NCBI GenBank assembly: GCA_027066355.1
Contig: JAMONW010000098.1
Location: 1-10,634 of the forward strand
Length of the DNA: 10,634 nucleotides
Source of the DNA: Campylobacteraceae bacterium
GTDB taxonomy: Bacteria; Campylobacterota; Campylobacteria; Campylobacterales; Sulfurovaceae
Direction: 5' to 3'
A program made the translations under genes and the position numbers. The notes beneath the pieces were generated by a model. The model saw only the letters and a program-made list of their open reading frames with translations, did not search any database and was not told where the DNA came from. Shown piece by piece: positions 1 through 6,321 of the stretch (positions within the stretch are counted from its first letter, which is position 1; every line of letters starts with the position of its first letter).

Positions 1-970
1 TTTTAGCCATATCCTCTTTTTTAGAAGAGATATTTTTATATGATTCATATATTTTTTTGTAGGCATCTTCACTTGCTAAACTTTGCATATTAAGTTTAAT
101 ATTTTTTAAAACAATATCAGTTTTTTGTCTATTATCATTACTTACAAGTAAATTAGATATTAAAAATTTAACATCTTGATTAACTTTTCCTGATTTTGCT
201 TTTGCAATTGAATCTATTGAGATATTCTCAATTGTTAATTTAGAGTTATTGCCTCTTTTGTTTTTAAATAATCCTGTCATTTTAGGTGCTTGGCACTTTA
301 TAGAGCCAAGATAAGCATTATCTTTATCAACATCACATTTAAGACCACTAAAGTTTAGGTTATTCCCTTTGTTATCAGATATAGTTAATTTACCACTATT
401 TAGAGTATATTTTTGTTTCTCTCCCTCTTGAGGTGTAATAACAATATTAGCACCAGTTAATTGGAGAGTATTTTGAATTCCATTTTTTGTTGTGTATTTA
501 TCGTTAATATCTTTAAAATCAATATTGGTTAATTTGTCATCTTTATTAAAAGTTAAGTATGCACCAATAGCCTTTTTTGAAATTAACTCTTTTATATGAG
601 CTGAAGTTTTATCATCGCCTAAATAGTAAACATATACACTTTTTGCTTTATGTTCTCTATATTTATTCCAATCTACATCAACACCAAATTTTTTAGATGC
701 AATTAAGCTACTTAAGAAGTTTGTGTATCTTCCATCTATATCATATATATTTAAGTTAGATAAAATTCTCTTTGATAGTAGTTTGCTATTTTTTATCTCA
801 ACTACAAACTTATCTTTTTGAGATTTTGCATCTATACCATAGCTACTAAGTGCAGATATAGTTTTATTAAAATCACTCTTTGCTTCTTGAAGGCTTTTTT
901 TGCCACTACAACCAGCAATAATAAGAGCTAAAGATAAAACAATAGTTCCATTTTTTGCAATTTTTTTCAT
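1..970 (-). CDS. Putative lipoprotein of unknown function, 3' end outside window
   Basis: An open frame begins with ATG (CAT at 968-970) and continues for 323 codons to the window edge without a stop. It is preceded by an AAGGA ribosome binding site. The N-terminus is a lipoprotein signal: MKK, a hydrophobic run at about residues 8-19 and a lipobox I-A-G-C with the lipidated Cys at residue 21. An envelope-anchored protein is therefore expected. The rest is Lys/Asn/Ser-rich with many short beta-type stretches and two cysteines (C212, C226) that could pair in the periplasm. The alternation of 'ISxLLVSND' and 'IVLKNIKLNMQSLA' type strands in the last third is loosely reminiscent of the DUF945/YdgA family, but I could not verify this and do not assign it. 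It lies downstream of rsmE on the same strand with a 91-bp gap that contains a candidate promoter, so it may be transcribed on its own. Confidence 0.85.
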   Translation of the reverse strand, partial: MKKIAKNGTIVLSLALIIAGCSGKKSLQEAKSDFNKTISALSSYGIDAKSQKDKFVVEIKNSKLLSKRILSNLNIYDIDGRYTNFLSSLIASKKFGVDVDWNKYREHKAKSVYVYYLGDDKTSAHIKELISKKAIGAYLTFNKDDKLTNIDFKDINDKYTTKNGIQNTLQLTGANIVITPQEGEKQKYTLNSGKLTISDNKGNNLNFSGLKCDVDKDNAYLGSIKCQAPKMTGLFKNKRGNNSKLTIENISIDSIAKAKSGKVNQDVKFLISNLLVSNDNRQKTDIVLKNIKLNMQSLASEDAYKKIYESYKNISSKKEDMAK

Positions 971-999
971 TAAAATCCTTTAGTTTTTAAATTTGTAAA

Positions 1000-1040
1000 A
1001 TTATAACTAAATATACTAATAAACTCTTAATATATGTCAA
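1000..1040 (-). promoter_or_regulatory. Candidate promoter of the lipoprotein gene
   Basis: On the minus strand the 91-bp gap upstream of the lipoprotein gene holds a perfect TATAAT (1000-1005), a TATATT (1010-1015) and a perfect TTGACA (1035-1040). TTGACA to TATATT is 19 bp, longer than ideal. TATAAT lies 29 bp from TTGACA, so if it is the -10 it works without that -35, as many epsilonproteobacterial promoters do. The exact element used is inferred. Confidence 0.5.
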
Positions 1041-1061
1041 AATAGGTAAAAAAAATGTAGA

Positions 1062-1733
1062 TTATAGTAGTATTTTAGAGGCTACACTAACAACTGCACT
1101 TTCACTCTTTAAGATAGTATTTGTATTTAAGCCAAGAACCTTTTCTTGGCTAAATAAAGCTATCTCATCTTTGCTTAATCCACCCTCACAACCAATTGCT
1201 ATTGAGTTTATATTTTCTATTTGGGTATTTAATTTATTATTTGAGAAGTTTAACAAATAGCTATTTGGATATTTATTGAGGTAGCTTTGAATTGATGATT
1301 CAAACTCAAACTCTATAAAATTTGTGCGTCCGCACTGTTGGCAGGAGTTAATTAAAATCTTCTCTAAGCGCTCTTTTTTTATTTTAAAATTTGCTTGAGA
1401 GTAGGCACATTTTATAAATACAATTTTACTAACACCAATTTCATTTAGCATTGGCAAAACTTTTTCTATATTTTTTGGGTCAATTATGCACCAAGCAATT
1501 GTTAGCTTTTTGCTTGGTATAACTGCTTTTTCTTCAAAGCCAAGAAGCTCCAAAGTTGCATCTTTTTTATTAATATTTATAATTTTATAAAGATATAAGT
1601 TGTTATCTATTAAGTTTCTAAGCTCTATATAAGAGCCATTTTTTAAGCGGCGCACTTTAAATAGATATTTATGCTCTTCACCCTCTATTGTAACAATTTG
1701 CTTAGATGCCTCTTTATGGTATAAAAATTGCAT
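1062..1733 (-). CDS. rsmE: 16S rRNA (uracil-1498-N3)-methyltransferase RsmE
   Basis: RsmE is a SPOUT-class, SAM-dependent enzyme that methylates N3 of U1498 in 16S rRNA of the assembled 30S subunit. The 223-residue product has the family layout. An N-terminal PUA-like RNA-binding part (about 1-70) contains 'EHKYLFKVRRLKNG', matching the family's H-x-VLR-x-G pattern. The SPOUT domain follows, with 'AWCIIDPKNIEKVLPMLNEIG', 'CQQCGRTN' near residue 135 (the usual EQ-x-R-x region) and the knotted SAM site 'IGCEGGLSKDE'. It ends with 'ILKSESAVVSVASKIL', equivalent to the family's ILRxETA signature. The length is slightly short but normal for the group. Its ATG overlaps the stop of the upstream membrane-protein gene in TAATG. 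I see no good Shine-Dalgarno sequence, so translation probably depends on coupling. Confidence 0.93.
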   Translation of the reverse strand: MQFLYHKEASKQIVTIEGEEHKYLFKVRRLKNGSYIELRNLIDNNLYLYKIININKKDATLELLGFEEKAVIPSKKLTIAWCIIDPKNIEKVLPMLNEIGVSKIVFIKCAYSQANFKIKKERLEKILINSCQQCGRTNFIEFEFESSIQSYLNKYPNSYLLNFSNNKLNTQIENINSIAIGCEGGLSKDEIALFSQEKVLGLNTNTILKSESAVVSVASKILL

Positions 1734-2122
1734 TATTTTACTATTGCTAAAATTGTAACAGCAGTAACTGCTGCTACTTCTAAAAGTAAGATTTTAAGTG
1801 CCAAAGTAAAAGCAACTTTACCCTCTTGCCATATTTTAGCAACTTTAATTGCTCTATATCCATCTAAGAGTGGCAGAGCGATAGAAGCTAATATCATTGT
1901 ATCAATTGCTAAGTTCAATTTTTGTTTCATAAATACAAAAACAATTAAGCCACTAAAAACCACCATTGCCCAAATAGCCCAGAATATAAAGTATCCAATT
2001 CTGCTCCACTTTATTGTTTTTTCAAAGTTATTTTTTGTTGAATAAACAATAAATATATTTAAAAAAATTGCACCTAGTAAAATCTCTACTAGAACTCTAT
2101 GGTAACTTATTAAAATATCCAT
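1733..2122 (-). CDS. Small four-helix integral membrane protein, function unknown
   Basis: This 129-residue protein is almost entirely hydrophobic. Membrane segments are visible at about residues 8-27, 43-66, 72-90 and 103-128, separated by short basic loops (for example 'STKNNFEKTIKWSR' and 'DGYRAIKVAKIWQEGK'). It has no signal peptide, no lipobox and no recognisable catalytic motif, so I assign no function. It starts 3 bp after the argG stop codon, and its own stop overlaps the rsmE start by one base, so it sits in a tight argG/membrane protein/rsmE transcription unit. An AGGAA about 12 nt upstream of the ATG, inside the end of argG, is a distant candidate ribosome binding site. An open frame on the opposite strand over much of this gene is a reading-frame shadow. 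The hydrophobic helices and the tight packing support this strand. Confidence 0.8.
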   Translation of the reverse strand: MDILISYHRVLVEILLGAIFLNIFIVYSTKNNFEKTIKWSRIGYFIFWAIWAMVVFSGLIVFVFMKQKLNLAIDTMILASIALPLLDGYRAIKVAKIWQEGKVAFTLALKILLLEVAAVTAVTILAIVK

Positions 2123-2125
2123 AAA

Positions 2126-3472
2126 TTACTGTATTCCTAAAAAGTCAGCAAGTTTTTTACCAAAACTCTTTTTCTCTTCTTTTTTAGACTCTGATGTAAG
2201 ATTTGAATTATCTTGGCTTAGATATTTTTTAGCTCTATTTGGTTGTTTTTCGCCCTCAATTATAAAGCGAAGAGCATTTAGTTTAATAAAGCCTTCTGCA
2301 TCTTTTTGATTATATACTTCATCCTCTTCAAAAGTAGAGTGAGCAGGTGAGTATAATGAGTTTGGCGATTTTCTGCCAACAACTTCTACATTACCTTTAT
2401 AGAGTTTTAATCTAACCTCTCCATTAACATTCTCTTGTGTTTTATCTATTGCAGCTTGTAGCATTTCGCGCTCTGGGCTAAACCAATATCCATTATAGAT
2501 TAACTTTGCATATCTTGGCATAAGTTCATCTTTTAGGTGCGCCTCTTCTCTATCTAATGTAATTGACTCAATTGCACGGTGTGCTTTTAGCATAATTGTT
2601 CCACCTGGTGTTTCATAGCATCCTCTTGCTTTCATTCCAACATAGCGGTTTTCAACAATATCAACTCTTCCAATTCCGTGTTTATTACCATACTCATTTA
2701 GAGTTCTAAGAAGTGTTGCAGGGCTTAGTTTTTCGCCATTTATGCTAACTGGGTCGCCATTTTCATAGCCAATAGTAATATATTCAGCCTTATCTGGTGC
2801 TTTTTCAGGAGAGTTTGTCCAAAGCCACATACTCTCTTCTGGCTCATTATATGGGTCTTCTAGGTGTAGTCCCTCATATGAAATATGTAGTAAGTTTGCA
2901 TCCATTGAATAGGGGCTAACTTTTGGATTTCCATCTTCATCCATATGTTTAGCTTCAATTTCAATGCCATGCTCTTTTGCATATGCAAGTAGTTTTTCAC
3001 GGCTATTTAAGTCCCACTCACGCCATGGAGCAATTACGGTAATTTCTGGATTTAGGCTAAGGTAACCAATTTCAAATCTAACTTGATCATTCCCTTTACC
3101 AGTAGCTCCGTGCGCAACTGCATCTGCTCCAACTTGCTTTGCAATCTCAATTTGCTTTTTAGCAATTAATGGTCTAGCAATTGATGTTCCTAAAAGATAT
3201 TCACCCTCATAAATTGCATTTGCTCTAAACATTGGGAATACATAATCTTTAACAAACTCCTCTTGAATATCTAAAATAAATACATTCTCTGGTTTAATTC
3301 CATGTTTTATTGCTTTTTGGCGTGCTGGTTCTACCTCTTCACCTTGTCCAAGGTCTGCAGTAAAAGTAACAACCTCTGCTCCATACTCCTCTTGCAACCA
3401 CTTTAAAATAACGCTTGTATCTAAGCCACCAGAATAAGCTAAAACTACCTTTTTAATCTCTTTTTTGCTCAT
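2126..3472 (-). CDS. argG: Argininosuccinate synthase, with C-terminal extension
   Basis: ArgG joins citrulline and aspartate with ATP to make argininosuccinate, the penultimate step of arginine synthesis, in the cytoplasm. The ATP-pyrophosphatase loop 'AYSGGLDTS' is at residues 12-20. Also visible are 'HGATGKGNDQVRFE' (citrulline/aspartate site), 'APWREWDL', 'KVSPYSMDANLLHISYEG', 'ENRYVGMKARGCYETPGG' and the late 'HSTFEEDEVYNQKDAEGF'. It belongs to the roughly 400-residue subfamily, yet it is 448 residues long. After the usual end ('NALRFIIEG') comes a tail of about 42 residues rich in Lys, Glu and Ser, finishing 'FGKKLADFLGIQ'. The ATG is preceded by AAAGG at suitable spacing. It is first in a minus-strand run with the membrane protein and rsmE, and divergent from pdxJ. 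I see no obvious arginine-repressor operator. Confidence 0.97.
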   Translation of the reverse strand: MSKKEIKKVVLAYSGGLDTSVILKWLQEEYGAEVVTFTADLGQGEEVEPARQKAIKHGIKPENVFILDIQEEFVKDYVFPMFRANAIYEGEYLLGTSIARPLIAKKQIEIAKQVGADAVAHGATGKGNDQVRFEIGYLSLNPEITVIAPWREWDLNSREKLLAYAKEHGIEIEAKHMDEDGNPKVSPYSMDANLLHISYEGLHLEDPYNEPEESMWLWTNSPEKAPDKAEYITIGYENGDPVSINGEKLSPATLLRTLNEYGNKHGIGRVDIVENRYVGMKARGCYETPGGTIMLKAHRAIESITLDREEAHLKDELMPRYAKLIYNGYWFSPEREMLQAAIDKTQENVNGEVRLKLYKGNVEVVGRKSPNSLYSPAHSTFEEDEVYNQKDAEGFIKLNALRFIIEGEKQPNRAKKYLSQDNSNLTSESKKEEKKSFGKKLADFLGIQ

Positions 3473-3500
3473 ATTTTATACCTTTAAAAAAAATTGTAGT

Positions 3501-3511
3501 ATTTTATCATA
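3501..3511 (-). promoter_or_regulatory. Candidate -10 region of argG
   Basis: On the minus strand the sequence TATGATAAAAT contains TATGAT (3506-3511) and TAAAAT (3501-3506), either of which is a good -10 hexamer about 30-40 bp upstream of the argG ATG. No clear -35 is present. TATGAT forms a 6-bp inverted repeat with a second copy at 3532-3537 (read on the plus strand), whose meaning is unknown. Confidence 0.45.
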
Positions 3512-3555
3512 AAGGCGCTAAAGAAAAGCTCTATGATTTTAATAAGTAGTTATTT

Positions 3556-3584
3556 GTGATATAATACATAATTATTTTTTGGAG
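3556..3584 (+). promoter_or_regulatory. pdxJ promoter (extended -10) and ribosome binding site
   Basis: A perfect TATAAT lies at 3560-3565, preceded by TGTGA. This is an extended -10 style element with no convincing -35 (TTTTAA at the expected place). A GGAG ribosome binding site at 3581-3584 sits 7 nt before the pdxJ ATG. This implies a very short 5' leader of about 20 nt. The promoter is back to back with that of argG within 119 bp. Confidence 0.65.
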
Positions 3585-3591
3585 ATAGCTT

Positions 3592-4380
3592 ATGAAACTT
3601 GGAGTAAATATTGATCATATTGCAGTCTTAAGAGAGGCAAGAGAGGCAAATAATCCTAATTTAATTGATGCTTTAAGTATTTGTGATAGAGCTGGGGCTG
3701 ATCAAATTACTATACACTTAAGAGAAGATAGACGCCACATTCAAGATAAAGATGTTAAAGATATTTTAGAACACTCTGTATTGCCAGTTAATTTAGAGTG
3801 TGCTATTGATGAAGAGATTATCGAAATTGTATGCTCTCTTAAACCTCTCCGTGCAACTTTAGTGCCAGAAAAGAGAGAAGAGGTTACAACAGAGGGTGGT
3901 TTAGCGCTTAATTTGAATAATTTTAAATTAACAAATGCTATAAAAAAGCTTCAAGAAAATGAAATAGAGGTATCTCTATTTATAGATCCAACTAAAGAGG
4001 CAGTTGAGCTTAGCAAAGCACTTGGAGTAGAGTGGATAGAGTTTCATACTGGTAAATATGCAAATATTTGGGCAATGCTTTATAGTAATTTAAGTAAAAG
4101 TAAGCACTCTATAAAAGAGTTAGAGTTGCCAAGAGCAGAGCTTAAAAAGATGCTAGAAGAGGAGTTACAAAATTTAAGATGTTTAAGTGTTTTGGCAAAA
4201 GAGATGAATATTAATGTAGCTGCTGGGCATGGACTTAATTATCAAAATGTTAAAGAGATTGTAGAGTTAGAGCATATAGAAGAGCTAAATATTGGACAAA
4301 GCATAATAGCAAGAAGCATATTTACAGGGCTAGAGAAGGCAATATTGGATATGAAAGAGTTGATGAAAATTAAAAGTTAA
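3592..4380 (+). CDS. pdxJ: Pyridoxine 5'-phosphate synthase PdxJ
   Basis: PdxJ condenses 1-deoxy-D-xylulose 5-phosphate with 3-amino-1-hydroxyacetone phosphate to form pyridoxine 5'-phosphate, the ring-closing step of DXP-dependent vitamin B6 synthesis. The 262-residue TIM barrel begins with 'MKLGVNIDHIAVLREAR' (substrate-binding N6, D8, H9). 'TIHLREDRRHIQD' carries H42 and 'PVNLECA' carries E69, equivalents of the catalytic His45 and Glu72 of the E. coli enzyme. 'LVPEKREEVTTEGGL', 'EFHTGKYA' and 'AAGHGLNYQNV' (catalytic H213) follow, and 'ELNIGQSIIARSIF' forms the last phosphate-binding strand. The segment between the HTG motif and the last catalytic His ('SNLSKSKHSIKELELPRAEL') is Lys/Glu-rich and longer than in E. 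coli. pdxA follows 41 bp downstream on the same strand. This order is known in Campylobacter and Helicobacter. Confidence 0.97.
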   Translation: MKLGVNIDHIAVLREAREANNPNLIDALSICDRAGADQITIHLREDRRHIQDKDVKDILEHSVLPVNLECAIDEEIIEIVCSLKPLRATLVPEKREEVTTEGGLALNLNNFKLTNAIKKLQENEIEVSLFIDPTKEAVELSKALGVEWIEFHTGKYANIWAMLYSNLSKSKHSIKELELPRAELKKMLEEELQNLRCLSVLAKEMNINVAAGHGLNYQNVKEIVELEHIEELNIGQSIIARSIFTGLEKAILDMKELMKIKS

Positions 4381-4384
4381 AAGT

Positions 4385-4398
4385 AGCTTTATAAAGCT
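4385..4398 (+). repeat. 14-bp perfect palindrome between pdxJ and pdxA
   Basis: AGCTTTA (4385-4391) is immediately followed by TAAAGCT (4392-4398). As RNA this gives a 5-bp A/U-rich stem with a 4-nt loop, followed by UUUGUUUUU. It could be a weak attenuator or processing site between the two pdx genes, but it is too weak to call a terminator with confidence. Confidence 0.4.
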
Positions 4399-4421
4399 TT
4401 GTTTTTACAAAAGGGAATAGT

Positions 4422-5336
4422 ATGAAAAAAGTAGCAATTAGTATTGGTGATTTAAACGGTATTGGTATTGAGATAGCTCTAAGGGCGCATAAAGAGCTTA
4501 GTAAAATAATAAAGCCAATTTATATAATAGATAAAACCATGTTAAAACAAGCTGCTAAGTTGCTAAAAATTAGTGTGCCTAAAGATTTTAAAACCATATC
4601 TCCAAAAGCAAAAAAATTTAAAATAAAACCAGGTAAAGTTAGCAAAAAAAGTGGAGAGTATAGTATATTCTCTTTTGCCAAAGCTATAAAGTTGGCTGAA
4701 TTAGGGGTTGTTGATGCTATATGCACTTTGCCAATTAATAAAGAGTCTTGGAGCAAAGCTGGATTTAATTATGTAGGACATACCGATTTTTTACGAGGCT
4801 ACTTTAATAAAGATGCTATTATGATGCTAGGGTGCCAAGAGCTTTATGTTGCACTTTTTACAGAGCATATTGCACTAAAGGAGGTTGCTACTAAAGTAAA
4901 AACAAAGAGGCTTAAAGAGTTTTTATTAGATTTAAGTAGTAGTCTTAATACAAAAGAGCAAATTGGAGTGCTTGGGCTTAATCCACATGCTGGAGATAAT
5001 GGAGTTTTAGGTAATGAAGAGAAAAAAATAAAAAAAGCTATAAAAAAGGTTAATAAAAAGCTTGGTTTTAAGCAGTATGTAGGGGTTTTGGTGCCAGATA
5101 TTGCATTTACCCCAAATGTTAGAAAAAAATATAAATATATGGTTGCAATGTATCATGACCAAGGCTTAGCACCACTAAAAGCTCTATATTTTGATAAAAG
5201 CATAAATGTAAGTTTAAATTTGCCAATTTTAAGAACCTCTGTTGATCATGGAACTGCTTTTGATATTGCTTATAAGGGTGCAAAATTGAATTTGCAAAGT
5301 TATATAAATGCAATAGAGTTTATAGTTGAGAATTAA
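4422..5336 (+). CDS. pdxA: 4-hydroxythreonine-4-phosphate dehydrogenase PdxA
   Basis: PdxA oxidises 4-phosphohydroxy-L-threonine with NAD(P)+. The product decarboxylates to 3-amino-1-hydroxyacetone phosphate, the substrate of PdxJ encoded just upstream. The 304-residue protein has 'SIGDLNGIGIEIALRAH' (a variant of the family's GDPAGIGPE start), 'YVGHTDFL' with substrate-binding H120 and T121, and the three metal-ligand histidines in 'FTEHIALKEVA' (H149), 'LNPHAGDNG' (H189) and 'MYHDQGLAPLK' (H245). The late 'RTSVDHGTAFDIA' is also present. It is shorter than the 329-residue E. coli protein, mainly in the N-terminal half, which is unusually lysine-rich. The ATG has an AAGGGA ribosome binding site. 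Transcription is probably shared with pdxJ. It converges on the OmpA-lipoprotein gene. Confidence 0.96.
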   Translation: MKKVAISIGDLNGIGIEIALRAHKELSKIIKPIYIIDKTMLKQAAKLLKISVPKDFKTISPKAKKFKIKPGKVSKKSGEYSIFSFAKAIKLAELGVVDAICTLPINKESWSKAGFNYVGHTDFLRGYFNKDAIMMLGCQELYVALFTEHIALKEVATKVKTKRLKEFLLDLSSSLNTKEQIGVLGLNPHAGDNGVLGNEEKKIKKAIKKVNKKLGFKQYVGVLVPDIAFTPNVRKKYKYMVAMYHDQGLAPLKALYFDKSINVSLNLPILRTSVDHGTAFDIAYKGAKLNLQSYINAIEFIVEN

Positions 5337-5359
5337 CATTTAAAAGTGTGAGTTTTTAG

Positions 5360-5377
5360 ACCCGAACAAGTTCGGGT
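5360..5377. repeat. Hairpin repeat copy 1 (ACCCGAA-CAAG-TTCGGGT)
   Basis: A perfect 7-bp inverted repeat with a CAAG loop, which can also be drawn as 8 bp with a 2-nt loop. It is followed by TTT on the plus strand. Copy 2 at 5490-5507 differs only by one loop base. It starts 23 bp after the pdxA stop codon and could serve as its transcription terminator. Confidence 0.8.
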
Positions 5378-5394
5378 TTCCAATAGCATTGGAA

Positions 5395-5436
5395 GCGCAA
5401 ACTTCTTAAAGAGAGTGCAAAGCACAAGGTTTGTGC
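5395..5436 (+). repeat. Nested stem-loop of unknown role
   Basis: GCGCAAAC (5395-5402) can pair with GTTTGTGC (5429-5436), with one G-U pair, enclosing a loop that itself holds GTGC-AAA-GCAC (5415-5425). An alternative, mutually exclusive fold pairs GCACAA (5422-5427) with TTGTGC (5431-5436). The short CCAAT-AGC-ATTGG stem (5380-5392) lies just upstream. Whether this is transcribed is not known. Confidence 0.45.
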
Positions 5437-5489
5437 AAAGGCATAATCTTTTAGCAAAAAATTAGCACTTAAAGTAAAACAACTTTTAT

Positions 5490-5507
5490 ACCCGAAGAAG
5501 TTCGGGT
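5490..5507. repeat. Hairpin repeat copy 2 (ACCCGAA-GAAG-TTCGGGT)
   Basis: Same stem as copy 1 with loop GAAG instead of CAAG. The shared core also includes the following TTT. It lies 29 bp downstream of the OmpA-lipoprotein stop codon (reading minus), so it may help end that transcript. Stem conservation with loop variation suggests the structure matters. Confidence 0.8.
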
Positions 5508-5536
5508 TTGCTGATGGATAGGGGAAAAGTATTTAG

Positions 5537-6256
5537 CTATTGTCTGCAAGGGTCGATTGCATCTGCTGGGTTGTTGTATAGGTATATCTCTACACGGCGA
5601 TTTAGTGCTTTTTGTTGAGGTGTTTTATTAGGCACTAAAGGTTTATTATATGAACACCCCTTTGCATAAATAGGATTGCTTACACCATAGCTTCTAATAA
5701 CTCTTGCAACAGATTGCGCTCTTCTATTTGATAGAGCTAGGTTATATTGGTAGCTACCTGTGCTATCTGTAAATCCTGCAATTTGAGCAGAAGTTTGAGG
5801 ATATCTTTTAAGTAATTGAGCAATTTTTAAGACTTGATTTCTTGCATTTGGTTGTAGTTGGTCTGAGTTTACTGCAAACATCATAGAATCTCTAAACATT
5901 ATCTTAACATAGTTGTTACCTTTAGATACAATTATACTTTTGCTTGGGTCAAGTGCAGCTAATGGGTCGTTGTTTACTCCTGTTCCTAAGGCATTTGCAA
6001 TTTCATTTGCTTGTTGGTCTAATAAATAGCCAGTTCCTGCACCTACAGCAGCACCAGCGGCTCCACCAATTAATGCACCTTTTAATTTATTGTGAGATTG
6101 TGATGCTCCAACTACCGCACCTAAAAGCCCTCCAATTAAAGCACCATTTTGTGTTCTTGTATTTGAGTTATCAGGAACCAATGATTGGCTTCCAACAGAG
6201 CATCCTGAAGTTAATAGAGCTATAACTGTTGTTATTGATAAAAGTTTTAATTTCAA
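5537..6256 (-). CDS. OmpA-domain lipoprotein with glycine zipper (YiaD-like)
   Basis: The 239-residue product has a lipoprotein signal with lipobox L-T-S-G-C (lipidated C19). Two glycine-zipper stretches follow: 'GALIGGLLGAVVGA' at 38-51 and 'KGALIGGAAGAAVGAGTG' at 59-76. A linker leads to a C-terminal OmpA-like peptidoglycan-binding domain from about 108 to 227. The domain shows 'GFTDSTGSYQYNLALSNRRA', whose D164 and R179 match the diaminopimelate-binding Asp and Arg of OmpA, and ends with 'ALNRRVEIYLY'. It is expected to tether the outer membrane to the cell wall. This arrangement resembles E. coli YiaD rather than Pal, which lacks the zippers. The start is TTG (CAA at 6254-6256) with an AAGGAG ribosome binding site. 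No in-frame ATG precedes the signal peptide core. Transcription likely comes from a consensus promoter at 6293-6321. Confidence 0.92.
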   Translation of the reverse strand: MKLKLLSITTVIALLTSGCSVGSQSLVPDNSNTRTQNGALIGGLLGAVVGASQSHNKLKGALIGGAAGAAVGAGTGYLLDQQANEIANALGTGVNNDPLAALDPSKSIIVSKGNNYVKIMFRDSMMFAVNSDQLQPNARNQVLKIAQLLKRYPQTSAQIAGFTDSTGSYQYNLALSNRRAQSVARVIRSYGVSNPIYAKGCSYNKPLVPNKTPQQKALNRRVEIYLYNNPADAIDPCRQ

Positions 6257-6262
6257 TTTATT

Positions 6263-6268
6263 CTCCTT
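6263..6268 (-). promoter_or_regulatory. Strong ribosome binding site supporting a TTG start
   Basis: The minus-strand sequence reads AAGGAG, six bases before TTG-AAA-TTA-AAA. The next in-frame ATG lies far downstream, beyond the signal peptide and lipobox, so TTG is the start. Confidence 0.8.
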
Positions 6269-6292
6269 ATATTTTTTATAATTATATTAAAT

Positions 6293-6321
6293 ATTATAAC
6301 AATATTGGTTTAAATTGTCAA
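6293..6321 (-). promoter_or_regulatory. Consensus sigma-70 promoter of the OmpA-lipoprotein gene
   Basis: On the minus strand a perfect TTGACA (6316-6321) and a perfect TATAAT (6293-6298) are separated by exactly 17 bp, the ideal geometry. The start point should be near 6286, giving a leader of about 30 nt. It overlaps the divergent rnpB promoter. Confidence 0.8.

Larger units (their letters stand above)
5337..5536. other. Non-coding, hairpin-rich convergent intergenic region
   Basis: These 200 bp separate the convergent pdxA and OmpA-lipoprotein genes. I see no plausible coding frame. The region contains at least five stem-loops: two near-identical ACCCGAA/TTCGGGT hairpins at its ends (5360-5377 and 5490-5507), CCAAT-AGC-ATTGG (5380-5392), a nested structure (5395-5436), and AAAGT-N6-ACTTT (5471-5486). 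Convergent position suggests a role in termination from both sides. Long U-tracts directly after the GC-rich stems are missing, so a dispersed repeat or a small structured RNA is also possible. Confidence 0.6.

Noticed and set aside
1041..1061. T-run after the rsmE stop codon as an intrinsic terminator
   Set aside because: On the minus strand there is a run of eight T, but only a 4-bp GTAG/CTAC stem with a long loop precedes it. That is too weak to call.
1728..2045. Plus-strand open frame opposite the membrane-protein gene
   Set aside because: It lies antisense to a well-packed gene in a tight operon, has no convincing ribosome binding site and its product has no recognisable features. It is a reading-frame shadow.
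3506..3537. ATCATA/TATGAT inverted repeat upstream of argG as an arginine operator
   Set aside because: It is only 6 bp, does not resemble the ARG-box consensus, and one arm is simply the likely -10 element.
5944..6225. Plus-strand open frame opposite the OmpA-lipoprotein
   Set aside because: The product is a Leu/Gln/His-rich shadow of the glycine-zipper and signal region, with no start signals.
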